Positions 16,869 through 26,100 of a DNA stretch of 35,890 nt are shown here, piece by piece. Source of the stretch: Verrucomicrobiales bacterium (GTDB lineage Bacteria > Verrucomicrobiota > Verrucomicrobiia > Limisphaerales > JAQGOY01); NCBI GenBank assembly GCA_028293375.1, contig JAQGOY010000251.1, positions 1-35,890 of the forward strand, read 5' to 3'. Position numbers and translations under genes: made by a program. The number at the start of each line of letters is the position of its first letter. The stretch's first letter is position 1. The notes under the pieces are model-generated. The model had not been told where the DNA came from, did not search any database, and worked only from the letters and a program-made list of their open reading frames with translations.

Positions 16869-17792
16869 ATGCTTCACCAAACAAGGCGAGAATTCGCCAA
16901 ACTCTCCCTGGCTGCACTGCCCGCACTCGGCTTGTTTTCGACGATTAATCAACTTGGCGCCCTTGAGCCCACTGGCGGCGCTTTAGCAAAGCCAAACTCC
17001 AAAGTGGCAGGCGTCCAGATTGGGCTGAATGTGCCCTACAGCTTTTCCAACCCAAAAATGAGTGGGGATGATATTCTTAAAAACTGTATCCAACTGGGGA
17101 TCAGTGGGGTGGAATTAAGAACGCAACCGGTGGAAGCCTTCCTTGAAGTGCCTACAGAAGCCAAAGGCGCTGAATTGTCCAACTGGCGCAAGTATGTCTC
17201 GATGGAGAAAGTGAAAGAATTTCGGAAAAAATATGGGTCAGCGGGGGTGTTGATCGAAATCGTCAAAGTAGATGGCCTTTTTAAGATGACGGATGATGAG
17301 TTGAACTACGCGTTCAACCTTGCCAAAGCGTTGGGGGGCAGGGCCATTTCAAGCGAGATTTCCAGTAAAGAAGACGAGCTCAAGAGAGTGGGGCAGTTTG
17401 CGGATAAGCATCAACTGATGGTGGGGTATCATGGCCATGCCACCACTACTCCAGAACATTGGGAAGAGGCATTCGCGCTGGCCAAATTCAATGGCGCCAA
17501 TGTGGATCTCGGCCACTTTGTGGCGGGAAACAATACCTCACCAGTCCCTTTCATTAAGAAATATCACGACCGAATCACTCATGTTCATTTAAAAGATCGC
17601 AAAATGCAAAATGGCCCCAACACCCCCTTCGGAGAGGGAGATACGCCGATAGCTGAGGTACTACGCTTGCTGCGAGATAATAGGTGGAATATCCAGGCCA
17701 CCATCGAGTTCGAATATAAGGTGCCCAAGGATTCAGATCGAATGACTGAAATTGCCCGCGCGATCAAATACTGCCGCGAGGCGCTGGCCTGA
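16869..17792 (+). CDS. Tat-exported sugar phosphate isomerase/epimerase-like protein (xylose isomerase-like TIM barrel)
   Basis: TIM-barrel protein of the AP-endonuclease-2/xylose-isomerase-like superfamily, about 307 residues. The frame opens at a TTG (16857); the ATG at 16869 is preferred. The N-terminus QTRREFAKLSLAALPALGLF is a twin-arginine signal, so the folded protein is predicted to be periplasmic. Barrel features include IGLNVPYSF, LGISGVELRT, VGYHGHA with likely metal His, NGANVDLGHFVAG, ITHVHLKDRK and ATIEFEY, which supply the His/Asp/Glu metal ligands of the family. Verrucomicrobia and Planctomycetes carry many such exported proteins whose substrates are mostly unknown. It is divergent from kduD-kdgK, hinting at shared control with uronate use. 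Confidence 0.85.
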   Translation: MLHQTRREFAKLSLAALPALGLFSTINQLGALEPTGGALAKPNSKVAGVQIGLNVPYSFSNPKMSGDDILKNCIQLGISGVELRTQPVEAFLEVPTEAKGAELSNWRKYVSMEKVKEFRKKYGSAGVLIEIVKVDGLFKMTDDELNYAFNLAKALGGRAISSEISSKEDELKRVGQFADKHQLMVGYHGHATTTPEHWEEAFALAKFNGANVDLGHFVAGNNTSPVPFIKKYHDRITHVHLKDRKMQNGPNTPFGEGDTPIAEVLRLLRDNRWNIQATIEFEYKVPKDSDRMTEIARAIKYCREALA

Positions 17793-17793
17793 T

Positions 17794-17841
17794 TAGCCGG
17801 GCAACTCGTTCACTTTTTGCAAAGCCCGGCTACACTTTTTT
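17794..17841 (+). terminator. Intrinsic terminator after the isomerase-like gene
   Basis: TAGCCGGGC and GCCCGGCTA form a perfect nine-base-pair stem with a 21-base loop, followed by CAC and six T's. It starts just after the isomerase stop and runs over the last codons of the convergent metallophosphatase gene. Confidence 0.8.
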
Positions 17842-18684
17842 GGAAGGTTCGGAAGTGGCACTCGGGATCGTCACCTCGACAAAAGTTCTTTCGATTTTCC
17901 CATTTGTCGTGTTGCAGGCAAAGTAGCCTTTTTCTTTAGTGCCGTCGTGGTTCGCTTTTCGGTAAGAGCAGCACTTGTTGGTAGTCAGGATGGCGTTGCC
18001 CTTTCTTCTTTCCGTGAAACCATGGAAATGCCCGTTGTAAACGGCCTGAAGATTAAACTCCAGGAGCTTGTCCAGTAAATCATCAGCATTGACCGGCCGT
18101 GAAGGGGTTAAAATCCCCATGGGGAAATGGGTAAAAAGAATGGTTGGTTTTGCCTTATCGAGCTTTTTCAAGTTGTCATCCATCCACTGAAGTGTCGCCG
18201 AATTAATCTTTGTATTGTTGGCCTTTTGGCCTTCAGTGGTGTCGAGGGCGATGAACTGCCATCCCTTGTGAAGGAAAGAATAGTTGAGCTGATCCTTGAA
18301 AACCGATTCGTAAGCTTTTCGATCTGCCTGAGTCAAGTAATCATGATTTCCAATAACCCCATAAAAAGGAATTTTTGACCTCTGAAATACTTCCTTGATT
18401 TCCGACATTTGAGTTTCTTTACCGTTTTCAGTGAAATCTCCCACCATGAGAATTAAATCCGGCTTGTCAGCGCCGGATTTGATTTGCTCCAGCACTTTGG
18501 TCATCCACTGCCCGCAAGCCTCATCCGTATAATGAAGGTCGTTGATGACAACATAATGAAAATTCTCCGCGGCAGTTTCCGCAGCGTGAAGCGCGCCCGG
18601 CCACAGGCCAAGACTAAGGAGAGCGCCCGACGAAAGCTGGAGCATTCGACGCCGGGTTACCATCTGCAAACGGGAAGGTCTCAT
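17830..18684 (-). CDS. Tat-exported calcineurin-like metallophosphoesterase
   Basis: Binuclear-metal phosphoesterase of 284 residues. The N-terminus has TRRRMLQLSSGALLSLGLWP then GALHA-A, a twin-arginine signal with an Ala-X-Ala cleavage site, so it is predicted to work in the periplasm. The five metal/phosphate blocks are present in order: NDLHY (Asp-X-His), VGDFTE (Gly-Asp), GNHDYL, LFTHFPMG and NGHFHGF. The substrate is unknown; the fold covers phosphomonoesterases, cyclic-nucleotide phosphodiesterases and phospholipid enzymes. The C-terminal part after the last motif contains two adjacent cysteines (NKCCSY) and a third further on. It is convergent with the isomerase-like gene and divergent from the small membrane-protein pair. 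Confidence 0.88.
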   Translation of the reverse strand: MRPSRLQMVTRRRMLQLSSGALLSLGLWPGALHAAETAAENFHYVVINDLHYTDEACGQWMTKVLEQIKSGADKPDLILMVGDFTENGKETQMSEIKEVFQRSKIPFYGVIGNHDYLTQADRKAYESVFKDQLNYSFLHKGWQFIALDTTEGQKANNTKINSATLQWMDDNLKKLDKAKPTILFTHFPMGILTPSRPVNADDLLDKLLEFNLQAVYNGHFHGFTERRKGNAILTTNKCCSYRKANHDGTKEKGYFACNTTNGKIERTFVEVTIPSATSEPSKKV

Positions 18685-18778
18685 GTGAACACCCTTGAGC
18701 GCCCGGGGCCGGTTGTCAAAGCTTTAACCGCGACATTTCAGTGGACTTTTCACCTCCCCTAAATAGAGTCAACGAGTT

Positions 18779-19093
18779 ATGGGAAAATTTGGTTTGCAAC
18801 TGACTTTGCTCGGATTGACCGGCGTAAGCCTCGCCGTTTCCGTGGCGTGCACACTTGTCTACGTCCGGACGGTGGGAGAGCTTCGCAATCTGGACTCGAA
18901 GAACGCAACCATTTTTCAATTTCAATCCCAAGCCCAAGCGGTGGCGGCTGCGGCCCTCGAGTACAGCAAGAAAGATCCGGGCATTGATCCCATCCTGATC
19001 AGTATCGGAGCTAAACCAAAGCCTGCAGGCTCGACTGGCAATTCATCATCTGCACCCGCTTCGACCACGCTAAAAGGAGGAACTGCCAAGTGA
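18779..19093 (+). CDS. Small membrane-anchored protein, first of a tandem related pair
   Basis: Family not recognised. The product is 104 residues. An N-terminal hydrophobic helix (about 6-29, LQLTLLGLTGVSLAVSVACT and on) is followed by a roughly 45-residue amphipathic region rich in Gln/Ala, and by a Pro/Ser/Thr-rich tail (about 78-104). The segment ALEYSKKDPGIDPILISIG matches MYAKSHPQFTPVLIQNG in the next gene (shared Y-x-K-x-x-P-x-x-x-P-x-L-I-x-x-G), so the two are diverged copies. The end overlaps the next gene's start by four bases (GTGA), implying translational coupling. The likely topology is one membrane anchor with a periplasmic helical domain. Confidence 0.72.
   Translation: MGKFGLQLTLLGLTGVSLAVSVACTLVYVRTVGELRNLDSKNATIFQFQSQAQAVAAAALEYSKKDPGIDPILISIGAKPKPAGSTGNSSSAPASTTLKGGTAK
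19072..19080 (+). promoter_or_regulatory. Strong Shine-Dalgarno inside the upstream gene
   Basis: AAAAGGAGG lies nine bases before a GTG that overlaps the TGA of the upstream gene. It is one of the best ribosome-binding sites in the window and fixes the GTG at 19090 as the start of the second gene. Confidence 0.7.
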
Positions 19094-19434
19094 ACGACAT
19101 TTTGGAGCAAGCGCCCGCCCCCAATTCCGGCTCAGAAGAAGTGCGCGAATTGCGCAATGTGGTGGCAGGGCTCAAAAAGTTGCTCACTATTGCCTTGTTG
19201 CTTCTGCTGGTTTTGACCGGGAGTTATAATCTGATCGCCATGCGACTGATGCTATCTGCACGCAAGGACCTGAATACTGTGCAGCCCAAGGTTTCCGCCA
19301 TGGTACAACAGTATGAAACGGTGCAGGGGCCAATCATCCAGTCGTTCTACAGCAACCTGATCATGTATGCAAAGTCCCACCCTCAATTCACTCCAGTCCT
19401 TATTCAAAACGGAGTAATCAACCCCGGAAAGTAA
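19090..19434 (+). CDS. Small membrane-anchored protein, second of a tandem related pair
   Basis: Family not recognised. The product is 114 residues with a GTG start fixed by the upstream AAAAGGAGG. An acidic N-terminal stretch with a short helix (about 15-30, EEVRELRNVVAGLKKL) precedes a single membrane helix (about 31-50, TIALLLLLVLTGSYNLIAMR). A helical region follows, ending in SNLIMYAKSHPQFTPVLIQN. That last segment aligns with the partner's C-terminal motif. The pair could form a heteromeric membrane complex, since the two are translationally coupled, similar in size and share the same motif after the anchor. No catalytic residues are evident. Confidence 0.72.
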   Translation: MNDILEQAPAPNSGSEEVRELRNVVAGLKKLLTIALLLLLVLTGSYNLIAMRLMLSARKDLNTVQPKVSAMVQQYETVQGPIIQSFYSNLIMYAKSHPQFTPVLIQNGVINPGK

Positions 19435-19435
19435 G

Positions 19436-19816
19436 CTAGACTGAAGAGACTTGCGGGCCCGCAACCGGTATTCCGCAATTCATGCAAAAGTTGGCTTTGG
19501 TGGGAGAAACAGTGTGGCAAACCGCGCAGATTTTCTGAGTCTTTTTGTGACGATAATGAATGATGAGATTTCGCGTGGCCACGAGCCAGGGGAAAAGGTA
19601 GGCGAAAATAAAGACAGAGTCCTTTTCGTGGAATACTGCGTACGACAGCAAAAGTAGAGATCCGAGGAGGCTTAACCACCAAAAGGCGGCGGGCACCGTG
19701 ACTTGTTTATGTTTCTCCGTGGCGTACCATTGAACTAAAAAACGGGAGGTAAAAACGGCATTACCCATCCAACCAATCACTTTCCACATGTGCCACTCGA
19801 TCCCTAAAAACGTCAT
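19436..19816 (-). CDS. LAB_N-domain membrane protein with C-terminal zinc ribbon
   Basis: A 126-residue membrane protein. Residues 10-90 match the LAB_N domain (lipid-A-disaccharide synthase N-terminal family): GWMGNAVFTSRFLVQWYATE, then the VPAAFWWLSLLGSLLLLSYA helix, then a third hydrophobic segment and TRNLIIHYR. Stand-alone LAB_N proteins have three membrane helices and are often found near glycosyltransferase or lipid A genes. None is adjacent here. The C-terminal 30 residues are unusual: Cys97/Cys100 (ICAVC) and Cys111/Cys114 (FCMNCG) form a rubredoxin-like zinc ribbon that standard LAB_N proteins lack. Its role is unknown; the ribbon would be cytoplasmic or periplasmic depending on topology. 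It is divergent from the FG-GAP gene. Confidence 0.85.
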   Translation of the reverse strand: MTFLGIEWHMWKVIGWMGNAVFTSRFLVQWYATEKHKQVTVPAAFWWLSLLGSLLLLSYAVFHEKDSVFIFAYLFPWLVATRNLIIHYRHKKTQKICAVCHTVSPTKANFCMNCGIPVAGPQVSSV

Positions 19817-19914
19817 CGAAGCACTATCCCTCCGACGGAACTCAAAGCCAACCTCTTTCCGAGGGCTCTCCCTGATGGTCTTTTCCCGGAAAAGAATGGC
19901 AAGCTAGTGGTCGG

Positions 19915-22900
19915 GTGAACGTGGAACATCGAAATTGTGGGTTGTACGATCCAAAAAACAAAACTGTTTTTTGGCTCATCCCTTTTCATTGGGCGGTCAT
20001 TGGATTCCTCGGGTTTTATTGTTCAGTTTTTGGGGGATCGACAGTCATCAATACATTTCAGGCGGGGACGGGTGGCTGGCAAATGGGAACCCTGGCGGTG
20101 GGAAATTTGGATTCTGATGCAGAATTAGAGATTGTTGTGGCCTACCGAGACCTATCTCTGGGTCAATGGTACCTGGATGCCTTTAAAAGGAATGGAACGC
20201 GGCTCCCCGGGTTTCCCTATTCTGGAATTTTCTCTGAGATCAATGCTTCACCGACTCTCTATGACATTGATGGCGACGGCAAAATGGAAATTCTGTTCAC
20301 GTGCGGAAACAGCCTGGTAGTGCTTCGGCCAAATGGAACCGTTCTATGGAAGGCTCCTGTTTCTTCGTTGAACTATATCCCAACGGGTGGCTTTCAAGCA
20401 GTCACGAACGGATTTTACATGACAGATACTGGAGTTTTCCAGCCTTTACTGCCCTTGACTGCGGCTTTTTCAGCTCAGGTTTCATCCCCCATCGTTGCAG
20501 ATTTTGACGGCAATGGTCACAAACAAATTGCCACCGCCTGGAAGATCAAACCCGATATTACGGATAATCAGGATTATAACCCATTCATTAATGATCTGTT
20601 TGGTTTTGGAGAATGGGGGACGGTCGGCGAAGTTTGGTCGGGCGGAGTCATCTTTCACGACCTTCAGTCCGGTCATCAGGATTTTGTATACCACGTTCAC
20701 CAACTTGTCGAAGCGGGTCTCGCGGTAGGAAAACCAGAAACAAACTCTTCACTCAAAACATTCGTGTTGAATGACAGCGATAGTGTGGTGGCCTTCGACA
20801 AAACAAAGCCTCCGGGTTATTACGGGCTTGGCATGCTTCATAAAATGTTCGGAAAGAATTTGCGGATGACCACCGGATTTTATCAGCAGGGCATCGACGT
20901 TTATGCGGCAGATATTGATGGTGATGGACTGGACGAGATTTTATCGCCGACCACACAGATTAATTGCCTGTGGCAACCCCATGAAACCCTTCTGGATGAC
21001 GACGGGGCGATTCTTTGGAGGCAATGGAAACAACCCATTTCGCCACCGGTTAATATGAATGGCTGGTACAACAACGCCTGCATGATCCCGGTAAACCCCG
21101 ACCACGACAACCGTCCAGACATGCTTGTTTTCACTCACAGCTACGAAATTGGTTTTAAGAGTTGGGACGGCGCCAATTTCGTGAATCGGCCCGGGTGGCC
21201 GAGAGACTTTTATCCGTATTTCCCCACTCCTCCCGTGGTTGGCGATGTCGACGGGGACGGCCAGGAAGAAATCGTGATAGGGACCTACGATCCCACAAAA
21301 AATCCCAGTAATGGTTCGCTTTACGTTTATGCGCTGGATGGGACCCTTAAGCAGAGCATTTCGGTCCCGGGGGGATTAAAACATATCCCAACTCTGGCGA
21401 ACATTCGTGGAACGGGGGCACTGGATGTTATTTATCGATCCCTTTCCGGACAAATCACGATCGTGAATTTTGGAGCGACCAATTCCAATCTGGTATCGTG
21501 GTCCACGCACAGAGGAAATGCGGCGCGCGACGGGAACAGGGGACGATCACTTTATCCCGTGAGCACTCCCATTATCACTTCTAAAAGTGGCGGGAACGGC
21601 AATGTTTACTTGGAGTGGGGTGGACCCGTCACAAACCTCGCCACTGGTTACACGATTTACCGGGCTGACAACGCCGCCGGGCCGTTCGTGGCAATTGCCC
21701 GAATTAGTGGAACCAGGCATCAATTTTGGGACTCGGGATTAAAACCAGGGTGGCTTTACTTCTACGAAGTCGGAGCCGAGACAGGCACCGGCATAATACG
21801 TTCCGTTCCAACAACCGTCCTTGCCGGATTCAAAAATAATTTAGTTTCGAACAGTGGAATGGAAGAAAATGACAATTCTCACTGGGACAAATGGGACACT
21901 GGAGACGTGCCCTGGACAAACATGATCGGAAGCACCAACCAGGCATCGCGAGGACGGCAGTCGATGAAAATCGCGCTGGAGGAGAAGTCGAGCACCGATA
22001 CTCTGAACCAATATGTCGTGTATGGAAACCCTCGTGCCTACATCTCGGTGACTGCAGGGACACTTTATAGCTTTGGAGGATTTATTAAAACAAGCGGACT
22101 ATCAACCCCTTCGCAACATTGGTTCGAATGGACTTCATCGCTGACCGGCGAGAACACGAATCAACGGCCACCTCTGCCGTATCCCAATTATTTTACTCCT
22201 TCGGTTTCTTTGTCCAATGCACCGACAGACTGGATATATTTGAACCGTGTATTCCAAATGCCCGCAGAAATTCCAAATGCAGAGCTTCGACATCGATTCG
22301 CAGGCTCCAGCGTTAGTGGAGACATCTATTTGGACGATCTGTTTTTTCGGGCTTTGCCAGCGCTTTCAGATGCTTCATGGACCGACCTGGTCGGCCTTGG
22401 CTCAAACTGGAGTTACAACACCAACGTGACGAGCACGAATTGGGCTTTTACCTCCCAAAAGGCAGAAGGATGGCCAATTGGGAAAGCAAGATTTGGGTCG
22501 GGATCGGGCCCTTCGAGCATTAAAACGCAGCTGACACCCGGGCTTTCCAATTACTATTTCAAGATAGATTTCAACGTTCCAAAAACAAACATCGAAGACC
22601 TGGTCATTGCCGCTAACTGCACTGATGACTACGGGGATCGTCGATACACGCTGAAAGTATGGCTGAACGGAAAAGAGATCCCAAGCTCAGGTATCGAGGC
22701 AGTTTCCAACACCGGCAATGAACTCAAAGGTTTCGACCTGACTCCATTCACCAGCTTTCTGGTGCCTGGGAAAAACACCCTGGCCGTGCAATTGCAAAAT
22801 TACTTTGAACAAGGTTGGGATGATCTTTCCTTCGACGTCGCCCTAAAAGCGAATTTCTATGGAGATTATGGGCCAAAGATTAATAGCGTTCAACGATCTG

Positions 22901-23103
22901 GAAACAATGCCATCGTGAATATGTCTTCGGGAGCCGGGAATATCATGAGACTGGAATCAACGGATAAGCTACAGGATTTGTGGAAATTCGTAGATTCCAT
23001 CACGAATCTCGGAGGGCAAAATATATCCATCATAGATTTCGGACAAAACGGGAGGCCTCTTCCTTCTGCTGTCACCAATCGGTTCTATCGCGTCACACCT
23101 TGA
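19915..23103 (+). CDS. Large exported FG-GAP repeat protein with fibronectin-III and carbohydrate-binding-like domains
   Basis: A 1062-residue surface or secreted protein. A hydrophobic segment at about 18-40 (FWLIPFHWAVIGFLGFYCSV) acts as the signal. Residues 50-530 hold FG-GAP/VCBS beta-propeller blades with Ca-binding loops of the DxDGDG type: DIDGDGKME, DFDGNGHKQ, DIDGDGLDE and DVDGDGQEE. A fibronectin-III-like domain follows (about 548-640, with GYTIYRADNAAGPFVAI), then a CBM4/9-like jelly roll (about 641-815, starting NLVSNSGMEEN and ending with YLDDLFF). Another beta-sandwich lies at about 818-975. The C-terminus (about 978-1062) is a module ending NRFYRVTP, also found in the next protein. 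Binding to polysaccharide is plausible; no catalytic site was seen. The start is a GTG without a clear Shine-Dalgarno. Confidence 0.85.
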   Translation: MNVEHRNCGLYDPKNKTVFWLIPFHWAVIGFLGFYCSVFGGSTVINTFQAGTGGWQMGTLAVGNLDSDAELEIVVAYRDLSLGQWYLDAFKRNGTRLPGFPYSGIFSEINASPTLYDIDGDGKMEILFTCGNSLVVLRPNGTVLWKAPVSSLNYIPTGGFQAVTNGFYMTDTGVFQPLLPLTAAFSAQVSSPIVADFDGNGHKQIATAWKIKPDITDNQDYNPFINDLFGFGEWGTVGEVWSGGVIFHDLQSGHQDFVYHVHQLVEAGLAVGKPETNSSLKTFVLNDSDSVVAFDKTKPPGYYGLGMLHKMFGKNLRMTTGFYQQGIDVYAADIDGDGLDEILSPTTQINCLWQPHETLLDDDGAILWRQWKQPISPPVNMNGWYNNACMIPVNPDHDNRPDMLVFTHSYEIGFKSWDGANFVNRPGWPRDFYPYFPTPPVVGDVDGDGQEEIVIGTYDPTKNPSNGSLYVYALDGTLKQSISVPGGLKHIPTLANIRGTGALDVIYRSLSGQITIVNFGATNSNLVSWSTHRGNAARDGNRGRSLYPVSTPIITSKSGGNGNVYLEWGGPVTNLATGYTIYRADNAAGPFVAIARISGTRHQFWDSGLKPGWLYFYEVGAETGTGIIRSVPTTVLAGFKNNLVSNSGMEENDNSHWDKWDTGDVPWTNMIGSTNQASRGRQSMKIALEEKSSTDTLNQYVVYGNPRAYISVTAGTLYSFGGFIKTSGLSTPSQHWFEWTSSLTGENTNQRPPLPYPNYFTPSVSLSNAPTDWIYLNRVFQMPAEIPNAELRHRFAGSSVSGDIYLDDLFFRALPALSDASWTDLVGLGSNWSYNTNVTSTNWAFTSQKAEGWPIGKARFGSGSGPSSIKTQLTPGLSNYYFKIDFNVPKTNIEDLVIAANCTDDYGDRRYTLKVWLNGKEIPSSGIEAVSNTGNELKGFDLTPFTSFLVPGKNTLAVQLQNYFEQGWDDLSFDVALKANFYGDYGPKINSVQRSGNNAIVNMSSGAGNIMRLESTDKLQDLWKFVDSITNLGGQNISIIDFGQNGRPLPSAVTNRFYRVTP

Positions 23104-23185
23104 AACAAGTGAAGATTGAAAGGAGAGGGCGAAGTTGATGCCCCGCCCAATCGATCATTTTCGAACAGCACTTCAGCCAAGTGGA

Positions 23186-26100
23186 TCAGGGAGAAATAGT
23201 TCTATAGAAAATCCCCTGGGAAACGTCGCCATTCGGAGCGATCAAGGTCGCATCACCCGAAGTTGGTATTGATTGTTGTGGCAGGTCGATCCAGTCGGCC
23301 AGGTTTGTGGAATACTGAATCCTGAAAGGCTGCCCAGGAGTGCCATGAAAATAAATCACGGGCAAACCGTTTTCAGGATGAATCTCGAGCAGATGCCTGG
23401 GTTCGCTTACCCCGGGTGAAGAGTTAGAAATCGAGGCGTTGCCGAATAACTGCAAGTCTCTGCCTGAGGTGGTCGAGTCAATCCCATTGCCAGCGAACCT
23501 CCAGAGATCAACAAGTCCAGGTTCATTGCCCTTCACCACATATTTAAAGGACGTCTCGATTTCGGAAACGCTAAGAGCGCGGTTCCAGAGAGAAACCTCG
23601 CCGATAAGCCCCTGATAATTATTGAGGTACTTTGCAAACGTAATTGGAACACCGAGGGCCTCCGAGGGGGTCGCCACCGCCCCAGATGCTTTGAGAATAC
23701 CGTCAAGGTATAAGGAGGCAAGATTCGTGGTCACTAGCAGGGAGGCATCGTGCCAGGAATTGTCGGCAACGAAACCGGCCTTGAGTGTCGCACCAGCTCC
23801 ATAGCGAGATGCCAAAACACCATTGGTTAACATAATAAAATAGCCGGAGGACTGGCTGGAGAGATATTTGTGAACCAATCCTATGTAGGCATTGGATTGC
23901 CCAGTCTTGAACCGAACCTGCACCGTCATGGGAAACAAGGTAAGGTTGGTGGAACTGGCAACGGTCGCATAAGAACCAACCACCCCAGCGAAGCTTAATG
24001 CACCCTCACCGTGATAAGGAAGCAGCGTAGTAAGCGATCTAACTTCGGCCGTTACACTTGAAAATGAATCCCGGGCAACCGTGCGATAGAAATAGACTTG
24101 TCCAGCCACGAGATTGGATATGCTAACCAGGAAATGTTGATTTGGAGAGGTGATGGTAGTTGACCCGGTGGAAGCAAAACCATTGGCTGTCCTCCCAAAC
24201 TGAACAAAATACTTTGCATTCGGGTCGTTCGCCGAAATGAATCCGCCAACTGTTGCGGCGCTTGTCGTCAATGAGTCAACATCCAATGTCTGCACGCTTA
24301 AGATGGGCGTTGGCGCGGAGAAAAATACTTCCGAAGAATAATTTGTGATGTCCGTGGATTCCATGACCACGCGGGCATGAATGAGAATGTTCGGCAACAA
24401 ATTTGAAATGGCAAAAGTTAAATCGGCGGTTGAGTTTGCAGTAATGGATTGAACAGGAGTGGTCGATGAATAGGAAGGAAGTTGCCCATATTGCAGATAA
24501 ACTTTGGCTGGCTGATTGTCATTTTGGAATGAAGCAGTGAAATCAACGGACACCGGTGTTGGATGACTGGCCACTGGCGAGGAAGCTACCGGGCCGAGAG
24601 AAAAAGTTTGCGACGAGGCACCTGCCCCATCAGGAGAATTAAGAGTCACGCTGCCCTGAACAAAGCCCATAGGCACTTTCACCTGCACTTCACGATCTGA
24701 AACCACTTGAAAAGCGGCTTTCCACTCTCCGAACGATGCATTGGTGGTGAAAATCAGGTTGGTCCCATAAATTGCAACCCAGGTTCCAACGCTGTTTTTA
24801 TAGGAGGCCGCGGAGACAACAACAGGAGGCCGGGCACCAGACACTTCAAAGGCGCCAATATCCGACCCGCTTCCCTGCGGCCTTGGAACTCCTCGCGCAT
24901 CTGTTGCCAGGGTATTACTACCATCAGGGATTCGGTCGATAGCTGGGCTGCCAGGCAAAAGTGCCATGGTCTGGACATAACCACCATTGAATTGAAGGGG
25001 ACCGAGCAAGGGGTTCGTGCTCGCAGTGCTGGTCCCAGTGCTAAAAGAAACGGAAGAATCCGAACAAATGTTATAACCGAGATCGCTTATTGTTCCCTGA
25101 ACTGCACCAGTAAAGTTTGAAGAACTCAGAATAGAACTTCCAACGTTAACCAACGAGGATACGTTCGCCAATGACACACCCGCTATTTGCCCCTGGACGG
25201 TGCCAAACCCAGAGACGAGATAATTACTGCTAATGGTTGAACCGATGAGGATCGAGTGGGACGCATCCCCAAAGTAGATCCCCCCGCCCAAAGCCTTTCC
25301 CCCATAAGTCGGAAAACTGGATCCAACAAAAAAGGTTGTTCCTCCACCTGTGGCAACGTTTAGAGCGACAGTAAGGTTTTTCAATTCGCTAGAACCTTTT
25401 GCATAGATACCAGCGCCCAAGCCATTACCGCCATTAATATTGCCACCGGATCCATTAACAGAGTTATTGTGAACCGATACTCTTTCCACGAGGTTGTTGG
25501 TTCCACTCAGATATAGTCCACCTCCAAAAGCGTCAGCACCGTTTCCTGACGTGGCATAACCCCGCCCATCCCCACCGATGACCACGTTACCGGCTACTTC
25601 GCTATCGGCCAGGTAAAGTGACCCCATGGATGCAATAGCCCCACCCGCTCCCTGGCCCGAGATGGCATTGCCCCTGACGGTATTAAAAGAAAATTCGCTC
25701 CTCAAAATGCGGGCCACTCCGCTGTGCCAGATGGCCCCTCCGCCACTGAGAGTGCTAATACGCCAGCGGCCATCACCCTCCGGACAACCCAACGCCGAGT
25801 TCGAAATAAAGCGAGAAGTATCGACAACGAGGGAGTTTCCACCAAAGAAGAGTGCACCACCACCTGAAGTGGGGGGACCGTATGAATACCCATTCACTGC
25901 CAAAGCAACGTTCGCAGCGAATAATGTGTTGGATATACTTAGATTACCTGACGAGGTATTGATTGCGCCGCCGAAAGAATCTCCCATGAAGGAACGGCCT
26001 CCTGCATTGGAAACCGTAGTCAGATTCCCAACAATTCTTGAATCGACAAACGAAGCATTTCCACCAGCCTGATAAAGAAAACCACCCCGGGCCGACCCCA

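Noticed and set aside
19451-19464. Perfect 14-base palindrome TTGCGGGCCCGCAA near the end of the LAB_N gene
   Set aside because: It lies within coding sequence, has no T-run and no partner copy was seen; chance is the simplest explanation.
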